The translations under genes and the position numbers were made by a program. The notes beneath the pieces were generated by a model, which had not been told where the DNA came from, searched no databases, and saw only the letters and a list, made by a program, of their open reading frames with translations. Shown in pieces: positions 51,767 to 61,509 of a stretch of DNA of 64,000 nucleotides. Source of the stretch: Sphingopyxis sp. (GTDB lineage: Bacteria > Pseudomonadota > Alphaproteobacteria > Sphingomonadales > Sphingomonadaceae); contig JAIXHQ010000003.1 of assembly GCA_030145715.1 (NCBI GenBank), positions 1-64,000 on the forward strand, given 5' to 3'. Each line of letters opens with the position of its first letter. The first letter of the stretch is position 1.

Positions 51767-53005
51767 GTGACGGCATCGCGTACCATCCCATTCATCGTCA
51801 CGACGATTTTCATGGATGCCGTCGGTTTCGGCATCATCATGCCGGTCCTGCCGCAACTGGTGATGGAGGTCGGCCGCATCGACCTGGCCCGGGCGATAGA
51901 GGTCGGGGCGTGGATCGGGCTGGTCATGGCGGCCGCGACCTTTCTTGCATCGCCCGTCCTTGGCAATTTGTCCGACCATTTCGGGCGGCGGCGCGTCCTG
52001 CTGCTCGCGCTTGGCGGGCTGGCGGTCGACTATGCCCTGCTGACCATCGTCCAGACGTTGCCGTGGTTGTTCGTCGCCCGCGCGCTGTCGGGCATTTTCG
52101 GCGGCAGCTATGCCGCGGCGCAGGCCGCGATCGCCGACATCACGACACCGGAGGATCGTGCCCGAAACTTTGGCTTTGTCGGTGCGGCATTCGGGATCGG
52201 ATTTGTCGCCGGGCCGGCGATCGGCGGCTTTCTGGGCGAGATCGGCCCGCGCGCGCCGTTCGTCGCAGCGGCGATTCTGGCCGCGGCCAACATGTTCTAT
52301 GGCCTGTTCATCTTTCCCGAAACATTGCCCGCCGAACGCCGCCGCACCTTTGACTGGCGCCGCGCCAACCCGCTTGGCGCGTGGAAGACGATGCGGTCGC
52401 TGCCCGGCATGGACGGCATCGCCGCGGTGGTGGTGCTGTGGCAGGTCGCCAGCCTTGTCTATCCGATGACATGGAGTTTCTATTGCATCGCGCAGTTCGG
52501 CTGGACGCCCGGCATGATCGGCGCCAGCCTGGCGGCGGTCGGCGTGATGATCGCGCTGGGGCAGGTGCTTGTCGTCGGCCCGGCGGTTGCGCGTTTCGGT
52601 GAGCGCGATGCCGCGACATTGGGCATCCTGGTCGCCATCCTCGTCTATATCGGCTTTGCCTTTACGACATCGACATGGGGCGCATTCCTGTTGCTGATCC
52701 CCGTCGCGTTGCAGGCGCCGATACAACCCTCGCTGATGGCGATGATGTCGCGCCGCGCGACCGCCGAGACACAGGGAGAGGTGCAGGGAATTTCGGCGAT
52801 GGCGATGGGACTGGCCCAATTGGTCGCCCCGCTGTTGCTGACCGGAACGATGGCGTGGTTCACCGGCGGTCGCGCGCCGGTCTATTTTCCGGGTGCCGCC
52901 TTTATCGTCGCGGCGGGCTTTGGCGTGCTGGCGATCCTGATGCTGCGCCGTTTGCCGCGCACGACAATGACCGCCGATCAGATACCGCCGTCGGTCGCCG
53001 GATAG
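51767..53005 (+). CDS. MFS transporter, TetA/multidrug exporter type
   Basis: 412 aa with about twelve membrane segments. Motif A after helix 2 is [15 protein letters not shown], and [10 protein letters not shown] and [15 protein letters not shown] follow the tetracycline-exporter (TCR/Tet) branch. Start: the GTG at 51767, in frame and with AAGGGAAAAG upstream; no ATG is available near the first helix. The substrate cannot be given; tetracycline resistance is not shown. It ends 28 nt inside the convergent cinA-like gene. Confidence 0.85.
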   Translation: MTASRTIPFIVTTIFMDAVGFGIIMPVLPQLVMEVGRIDLARAIEVGAWIGLVMAAATFLASPVLGNLSDHFGRRRVLLLALGGLAVDYALLTIVQTLPWLFVARALSGIFGGSYAAAQAAIADITTPEDRARNFGFVGAAFGIGFVAGPAIGGFLGEIGPRAPFVAAAILAAANMFYGLFIFPETLPAERRRTFDWRRANPLGAWKTMRSLPGMDGIAAVVVLWQVASLVYPMTWSFYCIAQFGWTPGMIGASLAAVGVMIALGQVLVVGPAVARFGERDAATLGILVAILVYIGFAFTTSTWGAFLLLIPVALQAPIQPSLMAMMSRRATAETQGEVQGISAMAMGLAQLVAPLLLTGTMAWFTGGRAPVYFPGAAFIVAAGFGVLAILMLRRLPRTTMTADQIPPSVAG

Positions 53006-53739
53006 CCGAGCGACTCAAGCCCCGCGATCAACATCGCCGTACACGCCGCGACCCGATCGCCATCGGTCGATCGCACGACGAAATTGGCGCCGGTCCTGCC
53101 TTCGCGAAAAAAGGGATAGCTGCCGATCGCGACGCCCGGATGATCCTTTTCACCCTGGCGCAGCAGGTCGGCGATCTCGCTTTCAGGGGCCCATGCACCG
53201 ATCGTGCGCGCGACCAGCGGCGCGCCGCCTTCGAGTTCGCCGGTGAGCGCGTCGAGCATCCCCGCGGTGATGTGCGGCACCCCCGCCATCACGAACAGAT
53301 TGCCGATACGGATGCCCGGCGCGCCCGACATGCGGTTGGGGATCAGGTCAGCGCCGTCGGGAACCCGCGCCATGCGAAGCCGCGCGTCGGTCAGTTCGGC
53401 CCCGCGCGCGCTATAATAGCGTTCAAGGATCGCGCGTGCGGCCGGATGGATCACCACCCCGACGCCTAGCGCCCGCGCCACCGCGTCGACGGTGATGTCG
53501 TCATGGGTCGGCCCTATCCCGCCGGTGGTAAAGACATAGTCATAGCGCGCCCGGATCGCGTTCAGCGCGGCGACGATTTCATCCTCGACATCGGGAACGA
53601 TGCGGACTTCGCGAAGACGGATCCCCTGAACGTCCAGCCAGGTCGCGATCTGTGCGACATTCCTGTCCTGGGTGCGGCCCGACAGGATTTCGTCGCCGAT
53701 GACCAGCACGGCGGCCGTCCAGATGCGTTCGTCGCTCAT
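52978..53739 (-). CDS. Competence/damage-inducible protein A (CinA N-domain, molybdopterin-binding fold)
   Basis: A 253-aa MoaB/Mog-fold protein. VLVIGDEILSGRTQDRN and TTGGIGPTHDDITVDAVARA are the molybdopterin-binding motifs, PNRMSGAPGIRIGN is the CinA-specific third block. It has no C-terminal PncC deamidase domain, so it is the short form. CinA N-domains hydrolyse ADP-ribose. It is convergent with the MFS gene (28-nt tail overlap) and divergent from the GST gene. Confidence 0.88.
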   Translation of the reverse strand: MSDERIWTAAVLVIGDEILSGRTQDRNVAQIATWLDVQGIRLREVRIVPDVEDEIVAALNAIRARYDYVFTTGGIGPTHDDITVDAVARALGVGVVIHPAARAILERYYSARGAELTDARLRMARVPDGADLIPNRMSGAPGIRIGNLFVMAGVPHITAGMLDALTGELEGGAPLVARTIGAWAPESEIADLLRQGEKDHPGVAIGSYPFFREGRTGANFVVRSTDGDRVAACTAMLIAGLESLGYPATDGGI

Positions 53740-53832
53740 CGCTTTGCCTTAACCGCGAACGATGACAAAACAAGTCCGCTGGACGGAGATACCGGTCCCC
53801 GTCCCCATGGAATCGCAACCGGGAGAAGCGCG

Positions 53833-54474
53833 ATGGCCGACGATCTGATTTTCTATACCAACCCGATGTCGCGCGGACAGATCGTCCGCTGGATGCTTGA
53901 AGAAGTCGGCGTCCCCTATGAAACGCGCATCCTCGATTATGGTACGACGATGAAGGACGCGGCCTATCTGGCGACGAACCCGATGGGCAAGGTGCCATCG
54001 ATCGTCCATGGCGGCAGCGTCGTCACCGAATGCGCCGCGATCTGCGCCTATCTGGCCGATGCCTTTCCGGCGGCCGGGCTTGCCCCCGCCCCCGCGCGGC
54101 GCGCCGATTATTACCGCTGGCTGTTCTTTGCAGCCGGTCCGGTCGAACAGGCGGTCACCGCAAGGCAGTTCGGGATCGAACCCGACGCCGATCAGCAACG
54201 CATGGCGGGCTTTGGCTCGCTGGCCGCGACGCTCGACGCGCTCGAAGGCGCGGTGGCGGGCAAGGCATTCGTCGCGGGCGACCGCTTCACCGCCGCCGAT
54301 GTCTATGTCGGCAGCCATATCGACTGGGGGCTGCAGTTCGGCACGATCGCATCGCGCCCGGCATTCGAAGCCTATGTCGCGCCGCTGCGCGAGCGCGCGG
54401 CCTATAAGCGCGCGAAGGAGATCGACAACGGCCTGATCGCCGAAATGAGGGCGGCGGGGACGGCCCCGGCCTGA
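53833..54474 (+). CDS. Glutathione S-transferase family protein
   Basis: A 213-aa cytosolic-type GST. The thioredoxin-fold N-domain (LIFYTNPMSRGQIVRWMLEEVGVPYE) has Ser in the place of the catalytic residue, and the cis-Pro is in GKVPSIVHGG. ECAAICAYLADAFP ends that domain; the all-helical C-domain carries DRFTAADVYVG. The ATG at 53833 follows GGGAGAAG. Substrates of such GSTs are not predictable. Its own transcription unit, next to the BI-1 gene. Confidence 0.9.
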   Translation: MADDLIFYTNPMSRGQIVRWMLEEVGVPYETRILDYGTTMKDAAYLATNPMGKVPSIVHGGSVVTECAAICAYLADAFPAAGLAPAPARRADYYRWLFFAAGPVEQAVTARQFGIEPDADQQRMAGFGSLAATLDALEGAVAGKAFVAGDRFTAADVYVGSHIDWGLQFGTIASRPAFEAYVAPLRERAAYKRAKEIDNGLIAEMRAAGTAPA

Positions 54475-54520
54475 TACGGCCCCCATCCGCGACGACGGAT
54501 TTTCGCGGCGCCGCTCCGCC

Positions 54521-54556
54521 CAAAAAAAGAGCCCGGCGAATCGCTCCGCCGGGCTC
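54521..54556 (-). terminator. Rho-independent terminator of the BI-1 gene
   Basis: A perfect 10-bp inverted repeat GAGCCCGGCG / CGCCGGGCTC (54529-54538 and 54547-54556) with an 8-nt loop. The seven A's on its left are the T-run for minus-strand transcription, 26 nt after the stop codon. Confidence 0.9.
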
Positions 54557-54581
54557 CCTTGTGTCCGTCCTGTCCGTCCGC

Positions 54582-55316
54582 TTAGTCGCGGCTGCCCATG
54601 AGATTGAGCAGGAAGGTGAACATGTTGACGAAGTCGAGGTAGAGCGTCAGCGCGCCCATGATGACCGACTTGCCGACAAAGTCCGTCCCGCGGACATAGA
54701 AATACATGCTCTTGATCTTCTGCGTGTCATAGGCGGTCAGACCGGCGAACAGCAGGACGCCGATGACGCTGATCGCCAGGCTGAGCGCGGTCGACTGCAC
54801 GAACATGTTGATCAGCATCGCGACGAGGATGCCGACGACACCCATGATAAGGAAGGTGCCAAAGCCCGAAAGATCCTTCTTGGTCGTATAGCCATAGAGG
54901 CTGAGACCAAGAAAGGCCGCCGCCGTCGCGAAAAAGGTCGTCGCGATCGACGACGCGGTAAAGGCCAGGAAGATCGTCGACATCGACAGACCCATCACCG
55001 CGGCATAAATCCAGAACAGCGCCTGCGCCGCTCCGGTCGACAGCTTGTTGATGCCAAAGCTCAGCACCAGCACGAAGGCCAGCGGCGCCAACGCCACGAC
55101 CCACATCAGCGGGCTGCCGACCAGGGACTGGGTAAAGCCGCTGTTATACGCCAGCATCGCGACGATGCCGGTCAGCAGCACGCCCGAACCCATATAGTTG
55201 TAAACCGACAGCATGTACGACCGCAGGCCGGCATCGACGGCCTGGTCCATTGCGTTCGCGCCGGCGCCAAAACCGGACGCCGCCATATTGGGGTCGTTCC
55301 AATTCGCCATTGTCAT
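54582..55316 (-). CDS. Bax inhibitor-1/YccA family membrane protein
   Basis: 244 aa, seven hydrophobic segments. VMGLSMSTIFL, the LTAYDTQKIKSMYF stretch near residue 200 and the final charged GSRD fit the BI-1 (TMBIM) family, a calcium/proton leak fold. Its bacterial role is uncertain, often linked to membrane protein quality control. Monocistronic with its own terminator. The ATG (complement 55314-55316) follows GAGAATGACA. Confidence 0.92.
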   Translation of the reverse strand: MTMANWNDPNMAASGFGAGANAMDQAVDAGLRSYMLSVYNYMGSGVLLTGIVAMLAYNSGFTQSLVGSPLMWVVALAPLAFVLVLSFGINKLSTGAAQALFWIYAAVMGLSMSTIFLAFTASSIATTFFATAAAFLGLSLYGYTTKKDLSGFGTFLIMGVVGILVAMLINMFVQSTALSLAISVIGVLLFAGLTAYDTQKIKSMYFYVRGTDFVGKSVIMGALTLYLDFVNMFTFLLNLMGSRD

Positions 55317-55433
55317 TCTCCATCACCGGCCAGCCCATACCGACCGTAATCAGCAATATCGGGATTTTCCCGTCTTGTTTCAAGCGAAACCGGACAAGGC
55401 CCATTATTGTTCCATTGCGGGTTAGGAGTCGCG

Positions 55434-56048
55434 ATGTCGGCAACGCCCGCTTATGCTGCCGCGATGTCCACGCACCGCCTGTTCGTCGCCCTGCGTCCGC
55501 CGCGCGCGATCCGCGAAAAACTGATCGCGGCGATGCACGGAATTTCGGGCGCGCGATGGCAGAATGACGATCAGCTTCACCTGACCTTGCGCTTCATCGG
55601 CGAGGTCGATCGGCACATGGCAGAGGATGTCGCCGCCGCACTCGGCGCACTTCATGCGCCCGTCGTCACGGCGCGGATCGCCGGGGTCGGGCTGTTCGAA
55701 CGGCAGGGACGACCGCACATGATGTGGGCGGCTGTCGATGCTCATGAACCGCTCGCGGCGCTGCACCGAAAAGTCGGCCAGTTGCTGGCGCGCGTCGGCA
55801 TCCCGCCCGAAACACGCACTTTTACGCCGCATATTACGCTTGCGCGGTTGAATCGCGGTTCGGGTCCAGTCGCGCCCTTCCTCGCGTTGAACGGCGAACT
55901 TGCCAGTGGCGCGTTCGAGTTTCGCCATGTAACCCTGTATGAAAGCGAGCTGGGACACGGCGGCTCGCACTATCACCCCGTCGCGCGCTATCCGCTGGAC
56001 GGACAGGATCTGGGGACCGGCGCCACCGCGCCAGCCACACCGACTTAG
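55434..56048 (+). CDS. thpR: RNA 2',3'-cyclic phosphodiesterase ThpR
   Basis: 204 aa, 2H phosphoesterase. The two HxTx motifs are HLTL near residue 52 and HITL near 136, spaced as expected. RLFVALRPPRAIREKL is the family's start. ATG at 55434 has TTAGGAG upstream; a second ATG ten codons in would also give a full domain. ThpR opens cyclic phosphate ends of RNA and was once called 2'-5' RNA ligase. Neighbouring genes give no further clue. Confidence 0.92.
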   Translation: MSATPAYAAAMSTHRLFVALRPPRAIREKLIAAMHGISGARWQNDDQLHLTLRFIGEVDRHMAEDVAAALGALHAPVVTARIAGVGLFERQGRPHMMWAAVDAHEPLAALHRKVGQLLARVGIPPETRTFTPHITLARLNRGSGPVAPFLALNGELASGAFEFRHVTLYESELGHGGSHYHPVARYPLDGQDLGTGATAPATPT

Positions 56049-56211
56049 GCATATGGCCGAATCAAGCAACGGATTGGCCATCCCGTGACATTTCCCTGCT
56101 CGCGCGCATCACTATGACCAAGAAAGTTGAACCGAGTTTCAACTTGCGCCTTTTCCTCGCTCTGCTAGCCATGGTGCATAACAGATCACGGGTCAGGGAG
56201 AGACTTGTCAG

Positions 56212-57798
56212 ATGACCGATAACGCTATGGCGGGCGCGCCCGTGACGTCGGAGCCGAAAGCCACGCGATATAGTTGGTATGTGCTGTCGGTTCTGGTGAT
56301 CGTCTATATCCTCAATTTCATCGACCGGCAGATCATCAGCATCCTCGCGGTGGACATCAAGGCCGACCTGGGGTTGAGCGATGGCGACATGGGGTTTCTG
56401 GGCGGCGCCGCCTTTGCGGTTTTCTATGCGCTATTCGGTATTCCACTCGGCCGATTGGCGGACAATTGGAATCGCGTCAAATTGCTGTCGATCGGCCTGA
56501 CGCTGTGGTCCGCGATGACCGCGCTGTCGGGCTTTGCCTATAATCAGCTTACCCTGACATTGGCCCGCATGGGGGTGGGCGTCGGTGAAGCGACCGCGAG
56601 TCCGACCGCCTATTCGCTGATCTCCGACTATTTCCCGAAACGGCAAAAGGCGACGGCGCTCGCCATTTATTCATCGGGCCTGTATCTTGGCGGCGGCGTG
56701 TCGCTGTTCATCGGCGCGCTGATCGTCGAGGGCTGGAACCGCGCCTATCCCGGCGGCGGGCCGATTGGTCTTGTCGGCTGGCAGGCGGCCTTTCTGGCGG
56801 TGGGTATTCCCGGCTTGCTCCTCGCCCTGTGGGTGGCCACGTTGCGCGAGCCGGTGCGCGGCGCAATGGACGGGGTCACAAGCCCTGGCGCCCCGGCACC
56901 CTTTCGCGAGTTCGGCCGCGATCTGTCGATGATCGTGCCGCCACTGACCCTGATCGCCGCATGGAAGCGCGGTCCCGCCGCCTTCGCGATCAATATCGCC
57001 TTTGCGATGGCGATCACGGCCTTTGGCTGGTGGATGATCGATCTTACCGGCAATCTGCCACAATGGTCGGCGGTCTGCCTGGGCTATTATGCGGTCTTTT
57101 CCTGGGCCAGCGCGCTGCGGGCGCATGACCCCGCGACCTTCCGGCTTATCTGGGGCACCCCGGCGTTCATCTGTACCACGCTTGGCTATGGCCTCGTCAG
57201 CCTTGCGGCCTATGCGCTTGCTTTCTGGTCGGCGCCTTATGCAGAGACCGTGCTGGGGCTTCCGAAACAGGAACTCGCCTTCATCCTTGGCGCCAATGGC
57301 GCGGTCAGCGGATTTTTGGGCGTCATCATCGGCGGCCGGATCGCGGATTCCCTGCGCGCAAAGAATCCTGCGGGCCGCATCCTGATGATAATCTTTGGCG
57401 TCGTCGCGCCGATCGTCCCGATCTGGATCGGCTATACAACCGAGAATGCGGCGCTGTTCTATGCGATGAATTTCCTCGCGGGCATGTTCGGAGCGACCGC
57501 ACTGGGCGCGGCGGCGGCCACGACGCAGGACCTGGTGCTGCCGCGAATGCGCGGGACCGCTACCGCCGCCTTCTTCCTGGGTACGACGCTGGTCGGCCTG
57601 TCATTCGGACCCTATATGGTCGGCCAGATTTCCGACCTGACCGGCACGATCATCGACGGAAAGCCGGTCGGCGACCTGCGGACCGGCATATTGTCGTTGA
57701 TCGGGGTCGCGCCGATCGCGCTGGGCCTGCTGCTCTACGCCTATCGCGCGGTGCCGCAGGCCGAAGCAACGATCGCCGCGCGCGCGGCGGAGGCTTAA
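56212..57798 (+). CDS. MFS transporter, spinster-like
   Basis: 528 aa with twelve membrane segments and a longer central loop (about 210-270). FIDRQIISILAVDIKADLGLSDGDMGFLGG, with the Asp-Arg pair in helix 1, and GIPLGRLADNWNRVK are typical of the spinster branch of MFS, which in proteobacteria moves organic acids or lipids. No regulator or catabolic gene adjoins. It overlaps the convergent sodC gene by 4 nt. Confidence 0.85.
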   Translation: MTDNAMAGAPVTSEPKATRYSWYVLSVLVIVYILNFIDRQIISILAVDIKADLGLSDGDMGFLGGAAFAVFYALFGIPLGRLADNWNRVKLLSIGLTLWSAMTALSGFAYNQLTLTLARMGVGVGEATASPTAYSLISDYFPKRQKATALAIYSSGLYLGGGVSLFIGALIVEGWNRAYPGGGPIGLVGWQAAFLAVGIPGLLLALWVATLREPVRGAMDGVTSPGAPAPFREFGRDLSMIVPPLTLIAAWKRGPAAFAINIAFAMAITAFGWWMIDLTGNLPQWSAVCLGYYAVFSWASALRAHDPATFRLIWGTPAFICTTLGYGLVSLAAYALAFWSAPYAETVLGLPKQELAFILGANGAVSGFLGVIIGGRIADSLRAKNPAGRILMIIFGVVAPIVPIWIGYTTENAALFYAMNFLAGMFGATALGAAAATTQDLVLPRMRGTATAAFFLGTTLVGLSFGPYMVGQISDLTGTIIDGKPVGDLRTGILSLIGVAPIALGLLLYAYRAVPQAEATIAARAAEA

Positions 57799-58364
57799 CC
57801 CGCGCCGGCGACGATCACGCCGCACGCGACGCGGCCACCGCTGTTGCCGCTGGGGTCCGTCTTGTAATCGTCGGGCCCGGCGTGGATCATGAAGGCAGCG
57901 CCGTCGGCATCGAGCATAGCCCCGTCACCCGAAAAACGCGAGCCGACCAGGCGCAGCGTCGCGCGGCCGATCTGGTCGGGCTCGATTACCAGATTGGGCA
58001 TATCGCCATGATGCGCGCCCATCGGATTGTCGCGGCCATGTTGCACCGTGGTCGGGTTCCAGTGGGGACCGGCGCTCATGAAATCGGGCGGCGTGCACTG
58101 GCCGACGGCGTGAACATGCATTCCATAGGTTCCGGGCGCGAAACCGCGCGCCACCAGTTCGATACGAAGGCCGCTGGTTTCGCGATAGATGTCGGCGCGC
58201 CCGCGATCGGCGCCCTTATTGTCATAAAGCTGGGCATAGGCGTCCGGGGCGGGGAGCGTCGTCGTCGGCGACTTTCCCGTTCCAGCGCAGCCGGCAAGCG
58301 CAAGTGCGGCGATAACCGCGGTGCCCTGACCCAATATCCGTTTCCCGTGCAAACCAGTGGTCAT
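57795..58364 (-). CDS. Cu/Zn superoxide dismutase family lipoprotein
   Basis: 189 aa. Lipobox ALAGC near residue 26, so anchored in the envelope. All metal ligands are in place: HVH in GMHVHAVGQC, His in AGPHWNP, His in VQHGRDNP, HHGD in GAHHGDMPNL and His in FMIHAGPDDY; SGGRVACGVI carries the structural Cys and the active-site Arg. It removes superoxide in the periplasm. Good ribosome site GGGAGTATCGAG. Convergent with the spinster-like MFS. Confidence 0.92.
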   Translation of the reverse strand: MTTGLHGKRILGQGTAVIAALALAGCAGTGKSPTTTLPAPDAYAQLYDNKGADRGRADIYRETSGLRIELVARGFAPGTYGMHVHAVGQCTPPDFMSAGPHWNPTTVQHGRDNPMGAHHGDMPNLVIEPDQIGRATLRLVGSRFSGDGAMLDADGAAFMIHAGPDDYKTDPSGNSGGRVACGVIVAGAG

Positions 58365-58542
58365 CTCGATACTCCCTGTAACGCCGTTGGAATCAGAACG
58401 TCATGTCGGCGCGTTTCGATCCCGCCTGACCGACGATGCCCGCAATCGCGATCAGTTCCAAGAGGATAGTCGGCGTGGGCGATGAAGCGGCTTCCCGTCT
58501 TATCGCGGCGCGGCGGAGGCACTGGCGAACCGGCAATCGCGC

Positions 58543-58572
58543 AAAAAAGGGCCGCGAATTGCTTCGCGGCCC
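58543..58572 (-). terminator. Rho-independent terminator of the tonB-exb operon
   Basis: A perfect 10-bp inverted repeat GGGCCGCGAA / TTCGCGGCCC with a 4-nt loop; the six A's on its left form the minus-strand T-run. It follows the second exbD stop by about 30 nt. Nothing else was recognised in the 240 nt between sodC and exbD. Confidence 0.9.
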
Positions 58573-58604
58573 CATATTTCCTGCCTGACGGCTTTGATCA
58601 AAGA

Positions 58605-59030
58605 TCAGAAGACGCGGGCATATTGCTCGTTACCGACAAAGCCCAGCTTGCCGACGCCGCTCCGCTTGATCACCGCCATGACATTGTCGACGACGATATA
58701 GCGGGCATAGGGGTCGGGCTGAACCTGCAGTTCGGGTTCGACCGGCAAAGCCTTGGTCTGTTCCAGAAACTGCGCCAGCTGAGCGAGATCGACCGGCGAA
58801 CCGTTCCAGGTGATCGTTCCCGCGGGATCGATCATCACCTTGTTCTTTTCGGGGTCGACATTGCTCTTGCTGTCGGTCGGGACCGGCAGGTCGATCTTCA
58901 CCGCGTGGGTCTGGACCGGGATGGTGATGATGAACATGATGAGGAGCACGAGCATGACGTCGATAAGCGGCGTCGTGTTCATGTCCATCATCGGTTCATT
59001 TTCGTCCCGATCTCCAACTGCCATGGACAT
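58605..59030 (-). CDS. exbD: ExbD/TolR-type biopolymer transport protein, copy 2
   Basis: 141 aa. MMDMNTTPLIDVMLVLLIMFIITIPV contains the single membrane helix with the essential Asp, followed by a periplasmic domain ending VGNEQYARVF. It is the proton-channel subunit that powers TonB together with ExbB. GAAGGAA stands 8 nt before the ATG. Last gene of the operon, 35 nt after the other exbD. Confidence 0.92.
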   Translation of the reverse strand: MSMAVGDRDENEPMMDMNTTPLIDVMLVLLIMFIITIPVQTHAVKIDLPVPTDSKSNVDPEKNKVMIDPAGTITWNGSPVDLAQLAQFLEQTKALPVEPELQVQPDPYARYIVVDNVMAVIKRSGVGKLGFVGNEQYARVF

Positions 59031-59065
59031 GCGATTATTCCTTCGTTCCTAAACGGAGCGCGCCC

Positions 59066-59587
59066 TTACAGGCGGCTCGTCGTGCCCGCGCCAGCGGCCG
59101 GTTCCGAAATGAACCCGATCTTCTGGAAACCGGCATATTGCATCGTATAGATCACACCGCCGATGCACTGATACGGGGTGTTGACGTCGCCGCGGATATG
59201 CACTTCGGGGAAATTTTCCTCGGTGATATTCTGGGGGCCGCCAATATCTTCGAGCAACTGCTCAAGCTTATTCTGTCCACGTTCCAGCAACTGCTTGGAA
59301 TCGACCGGGGTCTGGCCCCAATAGACTTCACACGCCGTACTCTCGGGATTGGGCTTGCCATCGCCGTCGGTATCAGCCGAACGGATCGAAAGCAGCACAT
59401 TTTCAGGCTTGGTCGTCGTCACCTCGAACGCCACGTCGGGCAGTTCGAGATCCACCGTCTCCAGCACCACGGGAACCGTGATGAGGAAGATGATGAGCAA
59501 CACAAGCATGATGTCCACGAGCGGAGTCGTGTTGATTTCGGACATCGGGGCTTCTTCGCCACCCTTGTCGCCTACACTCATCGCCAT
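59066..59587 (-). CDS. exbD: ExbD/TolR-type biopolymer transport protein, copy 1, with acidic insert
   Basis: 173 aa, about 30 longer than copy 2. INTTPLVDIMLVLLIIFLITVPV is the membrane helix with the channel Asp. The periplasmic part has an insert at about residues 70-95 that reads ADTDGDGKPNPE, close to a DxDxDG calcium loop, with Cys 85 and another Cys near 142. The second exbD gene in the cluster is typical for sphingomonads and xanthomonads; the insert is not something I recall. Confidence 0.9.
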   Translation of the reverse strand: MAMSVGDKGGEEAPMSEINTTPLVDIMLVLLIIFLITVPVVLETVDLELPDVAFEVTTTKPENVLLSIRSADTDGDGKPNPESTACEVYWGQTPVDSKQLLERGQNKLEQLLEDIGGPQNITEENFPEVHIRGDVNTPYQCIGGVIYTMQYAGFQKIGFISEPAAGAGTTSRL

Positions 59588-59712
59588 AGGATTAGCATCC
59601 TGTCACAAAATTTCTGTCACGGACATTGGATCGGCGCGCCTTGGCCCGCCACTCCTGTCCAGCGGACCCCGCCCTTCGCCATGCAGCGAGGAGCGGGAAT
59701 CCATCAGGCCAA

Positions 59713-60525
59713 TCAGGCCTTCTTCGGCGCGGCAACCGGAGCGGCAGCAGGCTTCGCGGCGACAACCGTCGGCTTCACCTGGCCGTTCGACATGATCGAG
59801 CCGAGAACGTCGTTCGAGAAGGTCGACAGACGGCGGGCGATCGCCTTGTTGCGGCTCTGGAGCCAGTTGAACGCGAGCACCGCGGGAACGGCCACGATCA
59901 GACCGATGGCGGTCATGATCAGAGCTTCACCGACCGGACCGGCGACGGTGTCGATCGAGGCCTGGCCCGATGCACCGATCTTCACCAGAGCGCGAAGAAT
60001 ACCGATAACCGTACCGAACAGACCGACGAACGGTGCGGTCGAACCCACGGTCGCGAGGAAGGCGAGGCCGCCGTTGAGCTTCGAGTTGATGTGGTTCTGC
60101 GAACGCTCGAGCGTACCGTGCATCCAGTCATGGGCTTCGACGGGGTCGGTCAGCTTGTTATGCTCTTCGTTGGCGCGCAGACCGTCTTCGACGACCTGAC
60201 GATAGGCGCTGTTCTTTTCGAGCTTCGCGGCGCCATCGGCGAGCGTGGGAGCGCGCCAGAAATTGGCGTCGACCGCCTTGCCCTGGTTCATGACCTTATT
60301 CTGTTCGAACAGCTTGGTGAACAGGATGTAGAGCGTGCCGATGAACATGATCAGCAGAACGAGGAAGGTAACCTGCGACACGATGCCGCCTTCGCACAGC
60401 GCGGGGACGAGGCCATAGGGGCTCGCGCCTTCTTCCTTGACGCACATCGCGGCGGGCATGAGGCTGATGCCTGCTTCTTCGGCCGGTGCTGCCGCAGCGG
60501 CGGCATTTGCGATCAGATTAAACAT
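59713..60525 (-). CDS. exbB: ExbB/MotA/TolQ proton-channel protein
   Basis: 270 aa with three membrane segments. A first helix around residue 55 (VTFLVLLIMFIGTLYILFTKLF), a large cytoplasmic loop, then FLATVGSTAPFVGLFGTVIGIL and ALIMTAIGLIVAVPAVLAFNWL, the conserved MotA/TolQ block with its Thr and Pro residues. The C-terminus is Ala/Lys-rich. It forms the pentamer around the ExbD helices. Confidence 0.95.
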   Translation of the reverse strand: MFNLIANAAAAAAPAEEAGISLMPAAMCVKEEGASPYGLVPALCEGGIVSQVTFLVLLIMFIGTLYILFTKLFEQNKVMNQGKAVDANFWRAPTLADGAAKLEKNSAYRQVVEDGLRANEEHNKLTDPVEAHDWMHGTLERSQNHINSKLNGGLAFLATVGSTAPFVGLFGTVIGILRALVKIGASGQASIDTVAGPVGEALIMTAIGLIVAVPAVLAFNWLQSRNKAIARRLSTFSNDVLGSIMSNGQVKPTVVAAKPAAAPVAAPKKA

Positions 60526-60583
60526 TGTGGATATTCCCTCTCAAAAATTCGATAAATTCGAAAACAGATGGCATCGCGCTGGA

Positions 60584-61240
60584 TCAGCGCGGAATCTGCC
60601 AACGGATACGGTTGCTGTAACTGCCGCCGGTCGGATTACCCGCGCGATCCTTGCCCGGATTGAACCGGCCACGACGCTGGATAAGCTTGCAGGTTTCGGC
60701 ATCGAGATCCGGATGCCCGCTCGACGATGTCACATCGCACGACGTGATGCGGCCATCGGCGCCATAAGTGACGCGGAACCCGGTCGTACCTTCACGCTCT
60801 TCGCGCATGGCACGGGCCGGATAGTCGTCGTTCGTCGCCCAGCGCCCCGGATTGCCCTTTGGCGTACCAGCGGAACTGAGGTCGGGCGTCGGAGCCGGAG
60901 CCGGGGGTGCCGGCGGCGTGTAGACGGGCGGCGGGGGCGTCGGCGGCGCCTTCGGCACCGACTGGACCGTATTGGTCATCACCGGCGGCGGGATAGGCGA
61001 CGGCGGCGTGACAACCGGCGGCGGCGGCGGCAATTTATTGTCCGGCGGCGGCGGCGGCGGCGGCTCCTCCGGTGGCGGCGGCTCTTCGACGTCCACCACA
61101 TCCAATTTTTCGGCGAGTTTCTTGACGATACTGATATTCAGGCCGTTGACCAGGCCATAGCCCAGAACTGCCGTAAGCATACCAACCAAGACAATCGCCA
61201 CTACCCTGTTTTTAGGGTCGACATTATCACCATAAGCCAT
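60584..61240 (-). CDS. tonB: TonB family energy transducer
   Basis: 218 aa. One N-terminal membrane anchor near residues 11-30, a rigid Pro/Glu then Pro-rich spacer of about 80 residues (52-130), and a C-terminal TonB domain (ARAMREEREGTTGFRVTYG, near 150-218) ending SNRIRWQIPR. It carries energy from ExbB/ExbD to the TonB-dependent receptors; three receptor genes lie in this window. First gene of tonB-exbB-exbD-exbD. Confidence 0.93.
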   Translation of the reverse strand: MAYGDNVDPKNRVVAIVLVGMLTAVLGYGLVNGLNISIVKKLAEKLDVVDVEEPPPPEEPPPPPPPDNKLPPPPPVVTPPSPIPPPVMTNTVQSVPKAPPTPPPPVYTPPAPPAPAPTPDLSSAGTPKGNPGRWATNDDYPARAMREEREGTTGFRVTYGADGRITSCDVTSSSGHPDLDAETCKLIQRRGRFNPGKDRAGNPTGGSYSNRIRWQIPR

Positions 61241-61509
61241 TCAGGGACGACGCTCCTTGCTAGATCATCCTGACACCAATTCTCTGCCGACGGGTCCGGT
61301 TGCCATAAGCCCGGAAGATTCCGATGCGTTCTGCGGGACCCGGCAGCGCTGCGTTCGGCTTGTTATGCTCTTACCTTACGCTTCGCGGCCCGTCCTATCG
61401 CGGTGGCGGCAAGTTCGCAAACCCTTTATCAGCGGTTAATGTGCCTTGTCCCATGATGGGGTTTTGTATGCCGGATCCGGTATCAGCAACGATGGAAAGT
61501 CAGTCGACC

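Noticed and set aside
51767-53005. Calling the TetA-like MFS a tetracycline resistance gene
   Set aside because: Only general family motifs are visible; no TetR-type regulator adjoins and chromosomal relatives have varied substrates.
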